Shown in pieces: positions 43,869 to 51,300 of a DNA stretch of 64,000 nucleotides (position 1 is the first letter of the stretch; every line of letters begins with the position of its first letter). The stretch spans positions 186,001-250,000 of the forward strand of contig NZ_FNQT01000003.1 of NCBI RefSeq assembly GCF_900107665.1, read 5' to 3'. The notes beneath the pieces were generated by a model, which saw only the letters and a list, made by a program, of their open reading frames with translations, was not told where the DNA came from and made no database searches. This DNA comes from Haloplanus vescus. GTDB lineage: Archaea; Halobacteriota; Halobacteria; Halobacteriales; Haloferacaceae. Made by a program: the position numbers and the translations under genes.

Positions 43869-43955
43869 TCATACGGGTTATTGTAAGTCAGTACCGGCGG
43901 GTCGCCGACCCCTCTCGGCGACCTACCGGAACACAGTTACAAGAATCCGTATCAG
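43869..43955 (-). repeat. Stop-codon-anchored palindromic repeat, copy C
   Basis: ATACGGGTTATTGTAA at 43871-43886 pairs with TTACAAGAATCCGTAT at 43937-43952 (two mismatches), and TACCGGCGGGTCGCC pairs with CGGCGACCTACCGG inside. On the minus strand the element begins CTGATACGG with the TGA acting as stop of the DUF309 gene (43952-43954). Same orientation relative to its gene as copies A and B. Confidence 0.88.
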
Positions 43956-44569
43956 GCGTCGAACAGCCCTGCAACGTCCGCATACTCCCGGTCACGACGC
44001 TCGACGTGTTCGGCGAGTCGCCGATAGACCAGCGACCGCGCCGACTGGGCGGCCACGAACTCCAGTAGCGTGGTCGTAAAGAGCGTCCGCTCGCCGCCCT
44101 CGATTTCCTCGCGCGCGAACGTGATCGCTCGCTCGATTGGGTCTGAGTCGTAGTCGTACTCGGTGGCCAGCACCCGCGCCGCCGTCGCCGCCGCCTCGAA
44201 TCGCAGGTCGTCCGGCGTCAGCACCTCGCCGTCGTACCGGAGCGACGGCGGGGCGCGTCGCTCCACCCACACCGGGTCGGCGTCCAGACGTGCGAGCGCC
44301 GCGCGAACGGGGGCGAGGCCGACGCCGCGATACGGCGACGGGAGACCGTCGAGATACGCCGTCGCGCTCTCGGCGAGTCCCGTTGCCCCGCTCCAGTTGC
44401 CGGTGCGGGCGTGGTGGAGCGCCGCCGTGAACTGGATGAGGCCGTGGAGGAATCGCTCGTCGTCGGTCCCGGATTCGAGGTCGAGCCACGGTCCCTCCCA
44501 CGCGTCGTGCGCGGCGTGATACTCGCCGGCGTTGTAGAGGGCAATCCCCGCGCGGAGCGACTCGTCCAT
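43952..44569 (-). CDS. DUF309-domain protein
   Basis: A 205-residue helical protein with the DUF309 signature YNAGEYHAAHDAWEGPW (residues about 11-28) and FLHGLIQFTAALHHARTGNW (about 40-60), which in this family bring His, Glu and Trp to one face. A long C-terminal helical region (ERAITFAREEIEGG; LLEFVAAQSARSLVYRRLAE) is an extension beyond the domain. Function of the family unknown. The TGA stop is supplied by repeat copy C. Confidence 0.88.
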   Translation of the reverse strand: MDESLRAGIALYNAGEYHAAHDAWEGPWLDLESGTDDERFLHGLIQFTAALHHARTGNWSGATGLAESATAYLDGLPSPYRGVGLAPVRAALARLDADPVWVERRAPPSLRYDGEVLTPDDLRFEAAATAARVLATEYDYDSDPIERAITFAREEIEGGERTLFTTTLLEFVAAQSARSLVYRRLAEHVERRDREYADVAGLFDA

Positions 44570-44815
44570 ACACGGTGTTGCGGGTCGAGGCTGAAAAGCG
44601 GCGTCGTCGGAGCGTATCTGCCGACGTAGACGACTCGCCTCGTCGTTGTGGTGTCGGCTGCGTCCTGACGGAGTCCCACGCGAGCGTCAGCGAGCGTGGG
44701 GCAAGTCAGGACGTGAACAGCGCGAGACCGGTGGTCTCGCGTGCAGCCGGCTGACATCGGTCAGCCGGCGACGAAAGGAGTGACCTGACGAAGTCAGGTC
44801 ACGAATGAAATGAAC
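44570..44815 (-). other. Four tandem perfect hairpins downstream of tRNA-Arg
   Basis: No gene. Four inverted repeats follow one another: CGTCCTGAC/GTCAGGACG at 44661-44713 with CCCACGC/GCGTGGG nested inside (44675-44700); CGCGAGACC/GGTCTCGCG at 44721-44741 (loop of 3); GCCGGCTGAC/GTCAGCCGGC at 44746-44769 (loop of 4); TGACCTGAC/GTCAGGTCA at 44781-44801 (loop of 3). All arms are perfect. They lie on the 3' side of the tRNA (minus strand). Confidence 0.75.
44661..44673 (+). repeat. 13-base copy of the tRNA-Arg 3' end
   Basis: CGTCCTGACGGAG here equals 44815-44827, i.e. the tRNA-Arg T-arm/acceptor 3' end read on the plus strand, 154 bases away. Direct repeats of a tRNA 3' end are what a site-specific integration leaves (attL/attR). 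The copy also forms one arm of a hairpin, so it is ambiguous. Confidence 0.5.
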
Positions 44816-44887
44816 GTCCTGACGGAGATTTGAACTCCGGTCCCTGGCTCCGCAAGCCAAGAGGATAGTCCACTACCCTATCAGGAC
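44816..44887 (-). tRNA. tRNA-Arg (anticodon GCG)
   Basis: The minus strand folds as a cloverleaf: acceptor GTCCTGA/TCAGGAC, D-arm around GGGTAGTGGACTATCC, anticodon arm TTGGC-TTGCGGA-GCCAG giving GCG, and T-arm CGGAG-TTCAAAT-CTCCG. No intron and no encoded CCA. Reads Arg CGC (and CGU by modification). Confidence 0.93.
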
Positions 44888-44910
44888 TCATTCATCCATA
44901 CCGGCGAGTC

Positions 44911-44918
44911 GCTTAAGA
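44911..44918 (-). promoter_or_regulatory. TATA-like box of tRNA-Arg
   Basis: On the minus strand GTCTTAAGC (44911-44919) lies about 25-31 bases before the tRNA 5' end at 44887, the expected TATA distance for an archaeal tRNA gene. Confidence 0.45.
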
Positions 44919-45001
44919 CGGTTACGATACGCCGCCGGGAACGTCAAACGGTCTCTTGTGTCTCCCGAAAGAGTATGTCCCCGCCCCGTCTCCGGTCGGG
45001 T

Positions 45002-45472
45002 ATGCATCGGAGAACGCTACTGCGGGCGGCGCCGTTGCTGGCGCTGGCTGGCTGTACTGGTCGCGGCGGGGGCGACACTCCCCGCGTGACCGACCGCTCT
45101 TTCACGGACACGGGTGAGTGTACCCACGGCGACGCCGACGCCGAGACGGCGACGGTCGACGCGTCGTCGACGGCCGTCCGAATCGGCGGGTGCATCACCG
45201 GGCCAAATGGGTGTGCGGTCGCGGCGCTCGACTCGGCGACTGTCGAGGGCGACGAACTCATCGTCGTCGTCACGACGGAACGGGACGCGCCGCCGGATAC
45301 GTCCTGTACCGAGGCGCTGGTCTATCGCTCCTACGCGGCGACCATCACGCTCGACCACCGCGTCGGCTCGGTCCGCGTAGTCCACGACACGCCGGGCGGT
45401 CGGGAGACGGTCGCCGACACCGCGTCGGACGGCCACGAGAGCGAGGAGGAGTCCCACCGACTGGACACGTAG
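45002..45472 (+). CDS. Tat-exported lipoprotein of unknown function
   Basis: A 156-residue secreted protein. The signal MHRRTLLRAAPLLALAGCTG has a twin-arginine pair at once followed by a hydrophobic run and a lipobox LAGC (Cys18), i.e. a haloarchaeal Tat lipoprotein. The mature part is beta-rich with several Cys (ECTHGD, GGCITGPNGCAV, DTSCTEALVY), suggesting disulfides, and an acidic C-terminus. An alternative ATG nine codons upstream would give a weaker signal. No homologue recognised. Confidence 0.8.
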   Translation: MHRRTLLRAAPLLALAGCTGRGGGDTPRVTDRSFTDTGECTHGDADAETATVDASSTAVRIGGCITGPNGCAVAALDSATVEGDELIVVVTTERDAPPDTSCTEALVYRSYAATITLDHRVGSVRVVHDTPGGRETVADTASDGHESEEESHRLDT

Positions 45473-45601
45473 GTTCATCCCGGATGGCGACGCACCTCGT
45501 CACATGCCGGCGATAGATTCGGGCCCGAAATCAGCAGACGGAAACGGGGCGTTCGGGCAAGGACAACGCTTAACCGACGGGTTCGCCTGTTGCTGGATAC
45601 G

Positions 45602-47047
45602 ATGGGCGTAATCGAGGACGTGTACGAGGACCTCGACACCGACGTTGATTTCGAGGAGTTCGAGGCCGCCGTACACGACAAGGTCGAGCAGATGGGGGGG
45701 CTGGCCGACGAGGAGACGGCAGCGATGCTCATCGCTCACGAACTCGAAGACGAGGAGGTGAGCGGTGTCGCCGACATCGACCCCGAGATGAACGAGGTGA
45801 AGTTCCTCGCGAAGGTGATCGGCGTCGGCGACTTGCGGACGTTCGAACGCGACGACGCGGAGGACGAGGACGCCGAGGAGGGCCGCGTCATCAACGTCGA
45901 CGTGGCCGACGAGACCGGGCAGGTCCGCGTCTCCTTCTGGGACCGGATGGCCCAGTCGGTCGACGACGGCGAAGTCGCTGTCGGCGACGTGCTTCGCATC
46001 AAGGGCCGTCCGCAGGAGGGGTACAGCGGCATCGAGGTCAGCGCCGACCAAGCCGAGGTCGACGAGGAGGCGGAAATCGACATCCAGATTCAGGACACCT
46101 ACCAGATCGACGACCTCTCGCTCGGCCTCTCGGACGTGAACCTTCGTGGGCGCGTGCTCGCGACGGACTCGGTGCGGACCTTCGACCGCGACGACGGCTC
46201 CGAGGGTCGCGTCGCCAACCTGACCATCGGCGACGAGACCGGTCGCGTCCGGGTGACGCTGTGGGACGAGCGAGCGGACCGGGCCACGGAGCTCGACACC
46301 GGCACCTCCGTCGAGGTGGTCGACGGCTACGTCCGCGAACGCGACGGCGACCTCGAACTCCACGTCGGCTCTCGGGGCGCTGTCGAGGAAATCGAGGACG
46401 CGGTCCACTACGACCCCGAGACGACCGACATCGCGGACCTCGAACTCGAACAGACGGCCGACATCGCGGGCGGCGTCATCGAGACGGACCAGAAGCGGAC
46501 GTTCGACCGCGACGACGGCTCGGAGGGGCAGGTTCGGAACGTCCGCATCAAAGACGAGACGGGCGACATTCGCGTCGCGCTCTGGGGCGAAAAGGCCGAC
46601 TTTGACGTTGACCTCGCGGACTACCTCGTCGTCACCGACGCCGAGATTCAGGAGGGGTGGCAAGACGACCTGGAAGCCTCGGCTGGGTGGCGCGCGACGG
46701 TGACCGTCACCGACCCGCCGAGCGACGCGCCGGGGACGGACGACGCGGGCGGCGCCGACGCTGGCGGCCAGGACGGCAACGCGGGCCTCGGTGCCTTCGG
46801 CGACGACGGCGGCAGTGGAGCGGCCGGCGGCGAGGCAGCGACCGTCGCGGCAGAGACGGCCGACCCGGACGACGGCGAGACGGTCCAGTTCACGGGGACG
46901 GTCGTCCAGGCCGGGAATCCGGTCGTCCTCGACGACGGCACCGAGACGCGGAGCGTCGAGACGGAGGCCGACCTCCGACTGGGCGAGGAGGTCACGGTTC
47001 GCGGCCAGATTCACGACGGCCGCATCGACGCCGACGAAGTGCGGTAA
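45602..47047 (+). CDS. rpa2: Multi-OB-fold replication protein A (RPA2 type)
   Basis: Single-stranded DNA-binding protein, 481 residues. Three clear OB-folds carry the repeated signature (K/G)V...DLRTFERDD...VNVDVADETGQVRVSFWD: about residues 75-130, RVLATDSVRTFDRDD... (about 175-235) and GVIETDQKRTFDRDD... (about 290-345). A fourth weak OB (FTGTVVQAGNPVVLDDG) is at the C-terminus after a Gly/Asp-rich linker (about 375-425). The N-terminus is helical. It matches the essential haloarchaeal RPA2. The histone and deacetylase genes follow on the same strand. Confidence 0.93.
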   Translation: MGVIEDVYEDLDTDVDFEEFEAAVHDKVEQMGGLADEETAAMLIAHELEDEEVSGVADIDPEMNEVKFLAKVIGVGDLRTFERDDAEDEDAEEGRVINVDVADETGQVRVSFWDRMAQSVDDGEVAVGDVLRIKGRPQEGYSGIEVSADQAEVDEEAEIDIQIQDTYQIDDLSLGLSDVNLRGRVLATDSVRTFDRDDGSEGRVANLTIGDETGRVRVTLWDERADRATELDTGTSVEVVDGYVRERDGDLELHVGSRGAVEEIEDAVHYDPETTDIADLELEQTADIAGGVIETDQKRTFDRDDGSEGQVRNVRIKDETGDIRVALWGEKADFDVDLADYLVVTDAEIQEGWQDDLEASAGWRATVTVTDPPSDAPGTDDAGGADAGGQDGNAGLGAFGDDGGSGAAGGEAATVAAETADPDDGETVQFTGTVVQAGNPVVLDDGTETRSVETEADLRLGEEVTVRGQIHDGRIDADEVR

Positions 47048-47076
47048 TATTCGCGGCGAGACGGCCACTCGGCCGA

Positions 47077-47091
47077 CGGAAAGGATTATAC
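47077..47091 (+). promoter_or_regulatory. Histone gene promoter
   Basis: CGGAAAGGATTATAC contains a BRE-like purine run and the TATA-like ATTATA centred about 28 bases before the histone ATG at 47115. It fits a leaderless transcript starting in the rpa2-histone gap. Confidence 0.55.
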
Positions 47092-47114
47092 GCGCCACGT
47101 ACCCCTATCGGGGT

Positions 47115-47546
47115 ATGAGCGTCGAGTTACCGTTCGCCCCGGTAGACACGATCATTCGTCGGAACGCGGGTGACCTGCGGGTGAGCGCGGACGCGGCGGA
47201 GGAACTCGCCCGGCGCATCCAGCGCCACGGGGCGGAACTCGCCGTCGACGCGGCGGAGGCGGCGACGGGGGACGGCCGGAAGACGCTGATGGCTGCCGAC
47301 TTCGGCGTCGAGCAGGTGGTCGACCGTGACTCCCTCGAGCTCCCCGTCGCACCGGTCGACCGCATCGCCCGCCTCGACATCGGTGACAGCTATCGCGTCT
47401 CGATGGATGCCCGCATCGCACTCGCCGACATCTTGGAGGACTACGCGGACAACGTCGCCGCGGCGGCGGCGACGCTTGCCAACCACGCCGACCGGCGGAC
47501 CATCCAGGCCGAAGACATCGAGACGTATTTCGCGCTCTTCGAATAG
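47115..47546 (+). CDS. hstA: Doublet archaeal histone (two fused histone folds)
   Basis: DNA-packaging histone of 143 residues, two histone folds in tandem. Fold 1 runs PFAPVDTIIRRNAGDLRVSA to MAADFGVEQVV, fold 2 runs PVAPVDRIARLDIGDSYRVS to IQAEDIETYFALF. Each has the P-x-A-P-V-D-x-I-x-R start and the L1/L2 loops; fused doublets are the haloarchaeal form and act as an intramolecular dimer. Acidic compared with other histones, as expected in halophiles. The next gene begins right after the stop. Confidence 0.96.
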   Translation: MSVELPFAPVDTIIRRNAGDLRVSADAAEELARRIQRHGAELAVDAAEAATGDGRKTLMAADFGVEQVVDRDSLELPVAPVDRIARLDIGDSYRVSMDARIALADILEDYADNVAAAAATLANHADRRTIQAEDIETYFALFE

Positions 47547-48554
47547 ATGCAGTTCGGCTACAGCGACACCTGTCTCGACCACGATACGGGCGAACGCCAC
47601 CCGGAGACTGCCGACCGGTTGCGCGCCATCCGCCGGCAGCTCTCTCGGCGCCACGGCGTCACCTACGTCGACGCCGACCCCGCGTCGGTCGAGGCGGTCA
47701 CCGCTGTTCACGACGCCGCGTACGTCGAGGAGGTCCGCGAATTCTCCGCGGACGGCGGCGGCGACTGGGACACCGACACCGTCGCCTCCGAGGGTACGTG
47801 GGACGCCGCACTCAAGAGCGCCGGCCTCGCCCAGTGGGCCGCCGAACGCGCCCTCGCCGGCGACGACGGCCGCGATACACCCTTCTCCATCGGGCGCCCG
47901 CCCGGCCACCACGCGACCATCGACGACGCGATGGGCTTTTGCTTTGTCAACAACGTCGCCGTCGCCGCCCAGTCCGTCCTCGACGACGGGTCGGCGACGC
48001 GCGTCGCCGTCTTCGACTGGGACGTCCACCACGGCAACGGCACGCAGGACATCTTCTACGACCGCGACGACGTGTTCTACGCCTCGATTCACGAGGAGGG
48101 ACTGTATCCGGGTACCGGCGCACTCGAGGAGACGGGAGAGGGCCAAGGAGAGGGCGCGACGCTCAACGTCCCCCTCGCGTCCGGCGCGGGCGACGCCGAC
48201 TACCTCCTCGCCTTCGAGCAGGCGATTCGCCCCGCGTTCGCACGCTTCGACCCGGACCTCGTCCTCGTGAGTGCGGGCTTCGACGCCCACCGCCACGACC
48301 CGATTTCGCGGATGCGCGTCTCCACCGAGGGGTACGCCCGCCTCACCGACCGGATTCGGACGCTCGCCGACGACGTGGGCGCTGGCCTCGGGTTCGTCCT
48401 CGAAGGTGGCTACGGACTCGACACGCTCTCGGAGAGCGTCGCCACCATCCACGAGACGTTCGACGGCCGCGACCCGCTCGAAGACGACGGCGACGCGTCA
48501 GAAGACACGACCGACCTCCTCGCCACGGTGCGGGCGCGCCACGGCCTCGCTTAG
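47547..48554 (+). CDS. Histone deacetylase family protein
   Basis: Zn-dependent deacetylase of the HDAC/AcuC superfamily, 335 residues. The active-site residues are RPPGHHATIDDAMGFCFVNN (His pair), FDWDVHHGNGTQDIFY (Asp, His zinc ligands), AGFDAHRHDP (second Asp) and EGGYGLD (Tyr). The ATG begins directly at the base after the histone stop. The pairing of a histone and a deacetylase suggests that the histone or another protein is acetylated, but that is inference; acetoin or polyamine substrates are also known for the family. Confidence 0.93.
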   Translation: MQFGYSDTCLDHDTGERHPETADRLRAIRRQLSRRHGVTYVDADPASVEAVTAVHDAAYVEEVREFSADGGGDWDTDTVASEGTWDAALKSAGLAQWAAERALAGDDGRDTPFSIGRPPGHHATIDDAMGFCFVNNVAVAAQSVLDDGSATRVAVFDWDVHHGNGTQDIFYDRDDVFYASIHEEGLYPGTGALEETGEGQGEGATLNVPLASGAGDADYLLAFEQAIRPAFARFDPDLVLVSAGFDAHRHDPISRMRVSTEGYARLTDRIRTLADDVGAGLGFVLEGGYGLDTLSESVATIHETFDGRDPLEDDGDASEDTTDLLATVRARHGLA

Positions 48555-49900
48555 GGCGTCGGCTCGAAGTAGCGCGCGAGTTCGACGCCGAATTCCGGAG
48601 CGAGCGTCGCCACCTCGTCGCCGACGTAGCACTCGTACCCTTCTTCCAACGCTGTCTCGATTTGGGCGCCGAGTCCAACGTCGAAGAGCGCGTCGCTCGT
48701 CAGATACGCCGCCGGCGTCGTGAACTCGCGTTCGCGTTCGACGACGTAGCGGTCACCGTCGATGAAGGGGCCGTACACGTCGTCGTCGGCGTAGGCGTCG
48801 TAGAAGCCAGACGCGTGTTCGCGAACGTCGACGGGCGGGCCGTCGTGCCGCGTCACCGCGGCGAGTTCTTCGACGGCGAGTTCGACCAGCAGGACGGCGC
48901 GCTCGTCGGCGAAGGTCGCCGTTCGGAGCGGGGCGAACCCGCGCCGGTCGAGTTCGCCCGCGATGCCGTTCAGCGACTTGCGCAGCTGGGGGTAGAGTTG
49001 GTCGTCCACGAGGTCGGGTGCCTCGAAGACGAGGGCGACGGGCGTCGTCCCGCGCCGGTCGAGGTGGTCGCGGACGGCGTCGGCGTCGAGTGGGTCGGGG
49101 TCGCTCGGGACGAACAGGGAGTCCCGCGGGTCCGCGAGGAGGTCGCGAGCGTAATGCTGGAGGCGGGCGACGTTCTCGGCGGCGCAGACGGCCGCGACGT
49201 TTCGCTCGGGGTCGGTCGGGTCGATGACCACGAGGGGGTCGTCGAAGGTCGCCGTCCCGTGGTCCTCGGGGTCGAGCCGAACCGGGGGATGCCAGTCGGC
49301 GGCCGCGCGGAGGAGGGCCTCGAAGCCGCCGTGTTCGAGGACGAGGAGTTCGGAGAGGTAGCCGGAGAACCCGCGGGTGCGGAGGTCGCTGCCGTAGGCG
49401 CCGATGCCGGTGAGGAAGGCCTTGAACAGGCGCACGTCGTGCGCGAGGTCGGCGTCCAGACGCTCCTGGAGGTAGGCGTCGTGGAAGGGCGTGCGGTCGA
49501 CCGCCGACTGAATCTCCGTCGCGTCGGCCACGTCGTAGCAGGGGACGAGGTCGACGTCGAAGCCGTGGAATTCGCCGGTGACGTAGGGGTGTTCCGCGTA
49601 CTCCTCACGGCCGTCGGGGAGGGCACTCCGGCCGACGTCGAGGCCGTAGCGCTCCAGTTCGGCGCGGTTGAGGTCGGGCGGGAAGCGGACGAACAGGTCG
49701 ATGTCGCGGTCGTCGGCGAGCCACGTCCCGCGAGCGGTTGACCCGACTTGGACCACGTCCGCGTCGGCGGGCACGTCAGCGAGGGCGTCGTGGATTCGGT
49801 CGGTCAGGGCGTCGACCGCTTCCGCCAGACGCTCTCGCTCCTCGGCGTCCGGGGTCACGCGGTCGGCGACGCGCGTGACGACGGCCTCGAAGTCGCTCAT
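48551..49900 (-). CDS. cca: CCA tRNA nucleotidyltransferase, class I
   Basis: Adds or repairs the 3' CCA of tRNAs; needed here because no tRNA gene in the window encodes CCA. The 449 residues show the archaeal class I head GSTARGTWLADDRDIDLFVRF (G-S and D-x-D) with a third Asp in GFDVDLVPCYDV, a central helical domain and a C-terminal RNA-binding section. The ATG at 49898-49900 gives MSDFEAVVTRV; the upstream extension is rejected. The 3' end overlaps the deacetylase gene by four bases. Confidence 0.95.
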   Translation of the reverse strand: MSDFEAVVTRVADRVTPDAEERERLAEAVDALTDRIHDALADVPADADVVQVGSTARGTWLADDRDIDLFVRFPPDLNRAELERYGLDVGRSALPDGREEYAEHPYVTGEFHGFDVDLVPCYDVADATEIQSAVDRTPFHDAYLQERLDADLAHDVRLFKAFLTGIGAYGSDLRTRGFSGYLSELLVLEHGGFEALLRAAADWHPPVRLDPEDHGTATFDDPLVVIDPTDPERNVAAVCAAENVARLQHYARDLLADPRDSLFVPSDPDPLDADAVRDHLDRRGTTPVALVFEAPDLVDDQLYPQLRKSLNGIAGELDRRGFAPLRTATFADERAVLLVELAVEELAAVTRHDGPPVDVREHASGFYDAYADDDVYGPFIDGDRYVVEREREFTTPAAYLTSDALFDVGLGAQIETALEEGYECYVGDEVATLAPEFGVELARYFEPTP

Positions 49901-50022
49901 GGCGTCGTGTCGGCGCGCCCGCGCGGAAAGCGTGTCGGTGTGGCACGACATCGTGTGACCGGCCGACGGGGCGCGGGTGAAAACGAAAGCCCTTTGGGTC
50001 GACTGCAACTACCAGAAACTGA

Positions 50023-50095
50023 GCCGTCGTAGCTCAGATGGTAGAGCACCTCGCTGTTAACGAGGTGGTCCCAGGTTCGAGCCCTGGCGACGGCG
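50023..50095 (+). tRNA. tRNA-Asn (anticodon GTT)
   Basis: Complete cloverleaf: acceptor GCCGTCG/CGACGGC, D-arm GCTC...GAGC, anticodon arm CCTCG-CTGTTAA-CGAGG giving GTT, variable TGGTC, T-arm CCAGG-TTCGAGC-CCTGG, discriminator G. No intron, no encoded CCA. Confidence 0.96.
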
Positions 50096-50163
50096 CTTCT
50101 CTGTCTTCAACGTTCGAGAGGCGACGCCTCGCGCAGTCTGTTCCCAATTAATAAGAATTCCTG

Positions 50164-50177
50164 TGAAATGTTTAAGT
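50164..50177 (+). promoter_or_regulatory. BRE/TATA of the NMT1-type importer operon
   Basis: TGAAATGTTTAAGT holds a BRE-like GAAA and a TATA-like TTTAAG about 30-35 bases before the ATG at 50206. Seen directly; no riboswitch-like fold was found between tRNA-Asn and the gene. Confidence 0.5.
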
Positions 50178-50205
50178 GAAACAAATCCTACCGCCATGCA
50201 CGAGC

Positions 50206-51300
50206 ATGTCTTGGGAACGCAGCACACGGCGAGACGCACTTCGGGCGGTCGGTGTGATGGCGGGCGCCGGACTCGCGGGGTGTGTCGGTGGGTCGGGCGG
50301 GAGCGCCAGCGCCGAGTCGGAGGACCCGACCTCCCTCTCAGTCATTCTGAACTGGAAACCGAACGCCACGCAGGCGGGTTACTTCGTCGCCGACCAGAAC
50401 GGCTTCTACGAGGAGGAGGGCCTCGACGTGACACTCGTCTCGGGCCAAGGTGGTGGGTTCGCGGCCAAACAGGTCGGCCTCGGGAATCAGGACCTCGGCC
50501 TCGGGACCGGTGTCGCCCTGTTGCAGGCGCGGGACAAGGACCTCGACGTTCGGTCGTACGCGAACGCGCAGGCCTCGAACGCCGCCATCTACACCGTTGA
50601 GGAGCAGTTCGGTGGCGAGCTCACCGACCCCCAACAGCTCGCCGGTAAGCGCGTCGCCGCCGTCGCCGAGTCGGCGAAGACGATGACCTACCTCGAGATG
50701 CTCCTCGAACAGGAGGGGATTCGCGATGAGGTCGAACTCGTCAATGTCGGCGTCGAACAGCAGACCTCGAACCTCCTCTCGGGCAACGTCGACGCTGCGG
50801 TCGGCATCTTCTCCGACTCCGTCGGCCTCGCTCGACAGGGGTACAACGCCTCGATGCTTTGGCTGGCCGACTACACGCCGGCCATCGGGCGGACCGTCTT
50901 CACTCGCCCCGGCTACGCCGACGAGAACGGCGACGCCATCCGCGGGTTCCTCCGGGCGACGGCGCGCGGGTGGGCGTGGGCGTCCAACAACCCCGAGGGG
51001 GCGATGGACCGGATGGTCGACGCCCGCTCCAGCCTCTCACAGTCCCGCGAGATGGGCGTTCTCAAGCTGAAATACACGGCGAAGAACCTCGTGTTGTCCG
51101 ACACGGTCCGCGAACACGGCTGGGGTCACCAGCGCGCCGACGCGTGGGAGCGCGTCGTCTCGAACCTCGCCGATAGCGGCGTCGTCGACACCGGGATTCC
51201 GGTTGCCGACGTCTGGACGAACGACTATCTCGACACCGAGGCATCGGTCGTCGGCGACTACGCCGCGCAGGTCACCACCGACTACGACCTCCCCGTCTGA
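50206..51300 (+). CDS. ABC importer substrate-binding lipoprotein, NMT1/THI5-like
   Basis: A 364-residue binding protein with a Tat lipobox signal (STRRDALRAVGVMAGAGLAG, then Cys). The mature domain reads LSVILNWKPNATQAGYFVAD, GFYEEEGLDVTLV and GQGGGFAAKQVGLG, the pattern of thiamine-precursor (ThiY-like), nitrate/sulfonate and aliphatic-sulfonate binders. It probably binds a pyrimidine precursor of thiamine or a similar small amine; the ligand is not set by sequence. It abuts the double permease gene (stop 51300, start 51301). Confidence 0.88.
   Translation: MSWERSTRRDALRAVGVMAGAGLAGCVGGSGGSASAESEDPTSLSVILNWKPNATQAGYFVADQNGFYEEEGLDVTLVSGQGGGFAAKQVGLGNQDLGLGTGVALLQARDKDLDVRSYANAQASNAAIYTVEEQFGGELTDPQQLAGKRVAAVAESAKTMTYLEMLLEQEGIRDEVELVNVGVEQQTSNLLSGNVDAAVGIFSDSVGLARQGYNASMLWLADYTPAIGRTVFTRPGYADENGDAIRGFLRATARGWAWASNNPEGAMDRMVDARSSLSQSREMGVLKLKYTAKNLVLSDTVREHGWGHQRADAWERVVSNLADSGVVDTGIPVADVWTNDYLDTEASVVGDYAAQVTTDYDLPV

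Noticed and set aside
45500-47098. 532-residue minus-strand open frame
   Set aside because: Antisense to the OB-fold protein; repeats of the shadow simply mirror its OB repeats.
50096-50205. Thiamine (TPP) riboswitch before the NMT1-type importer
   Set aside because: No CTGAGA core or matching fold was found; only a BRE/TATA promoter is seen.
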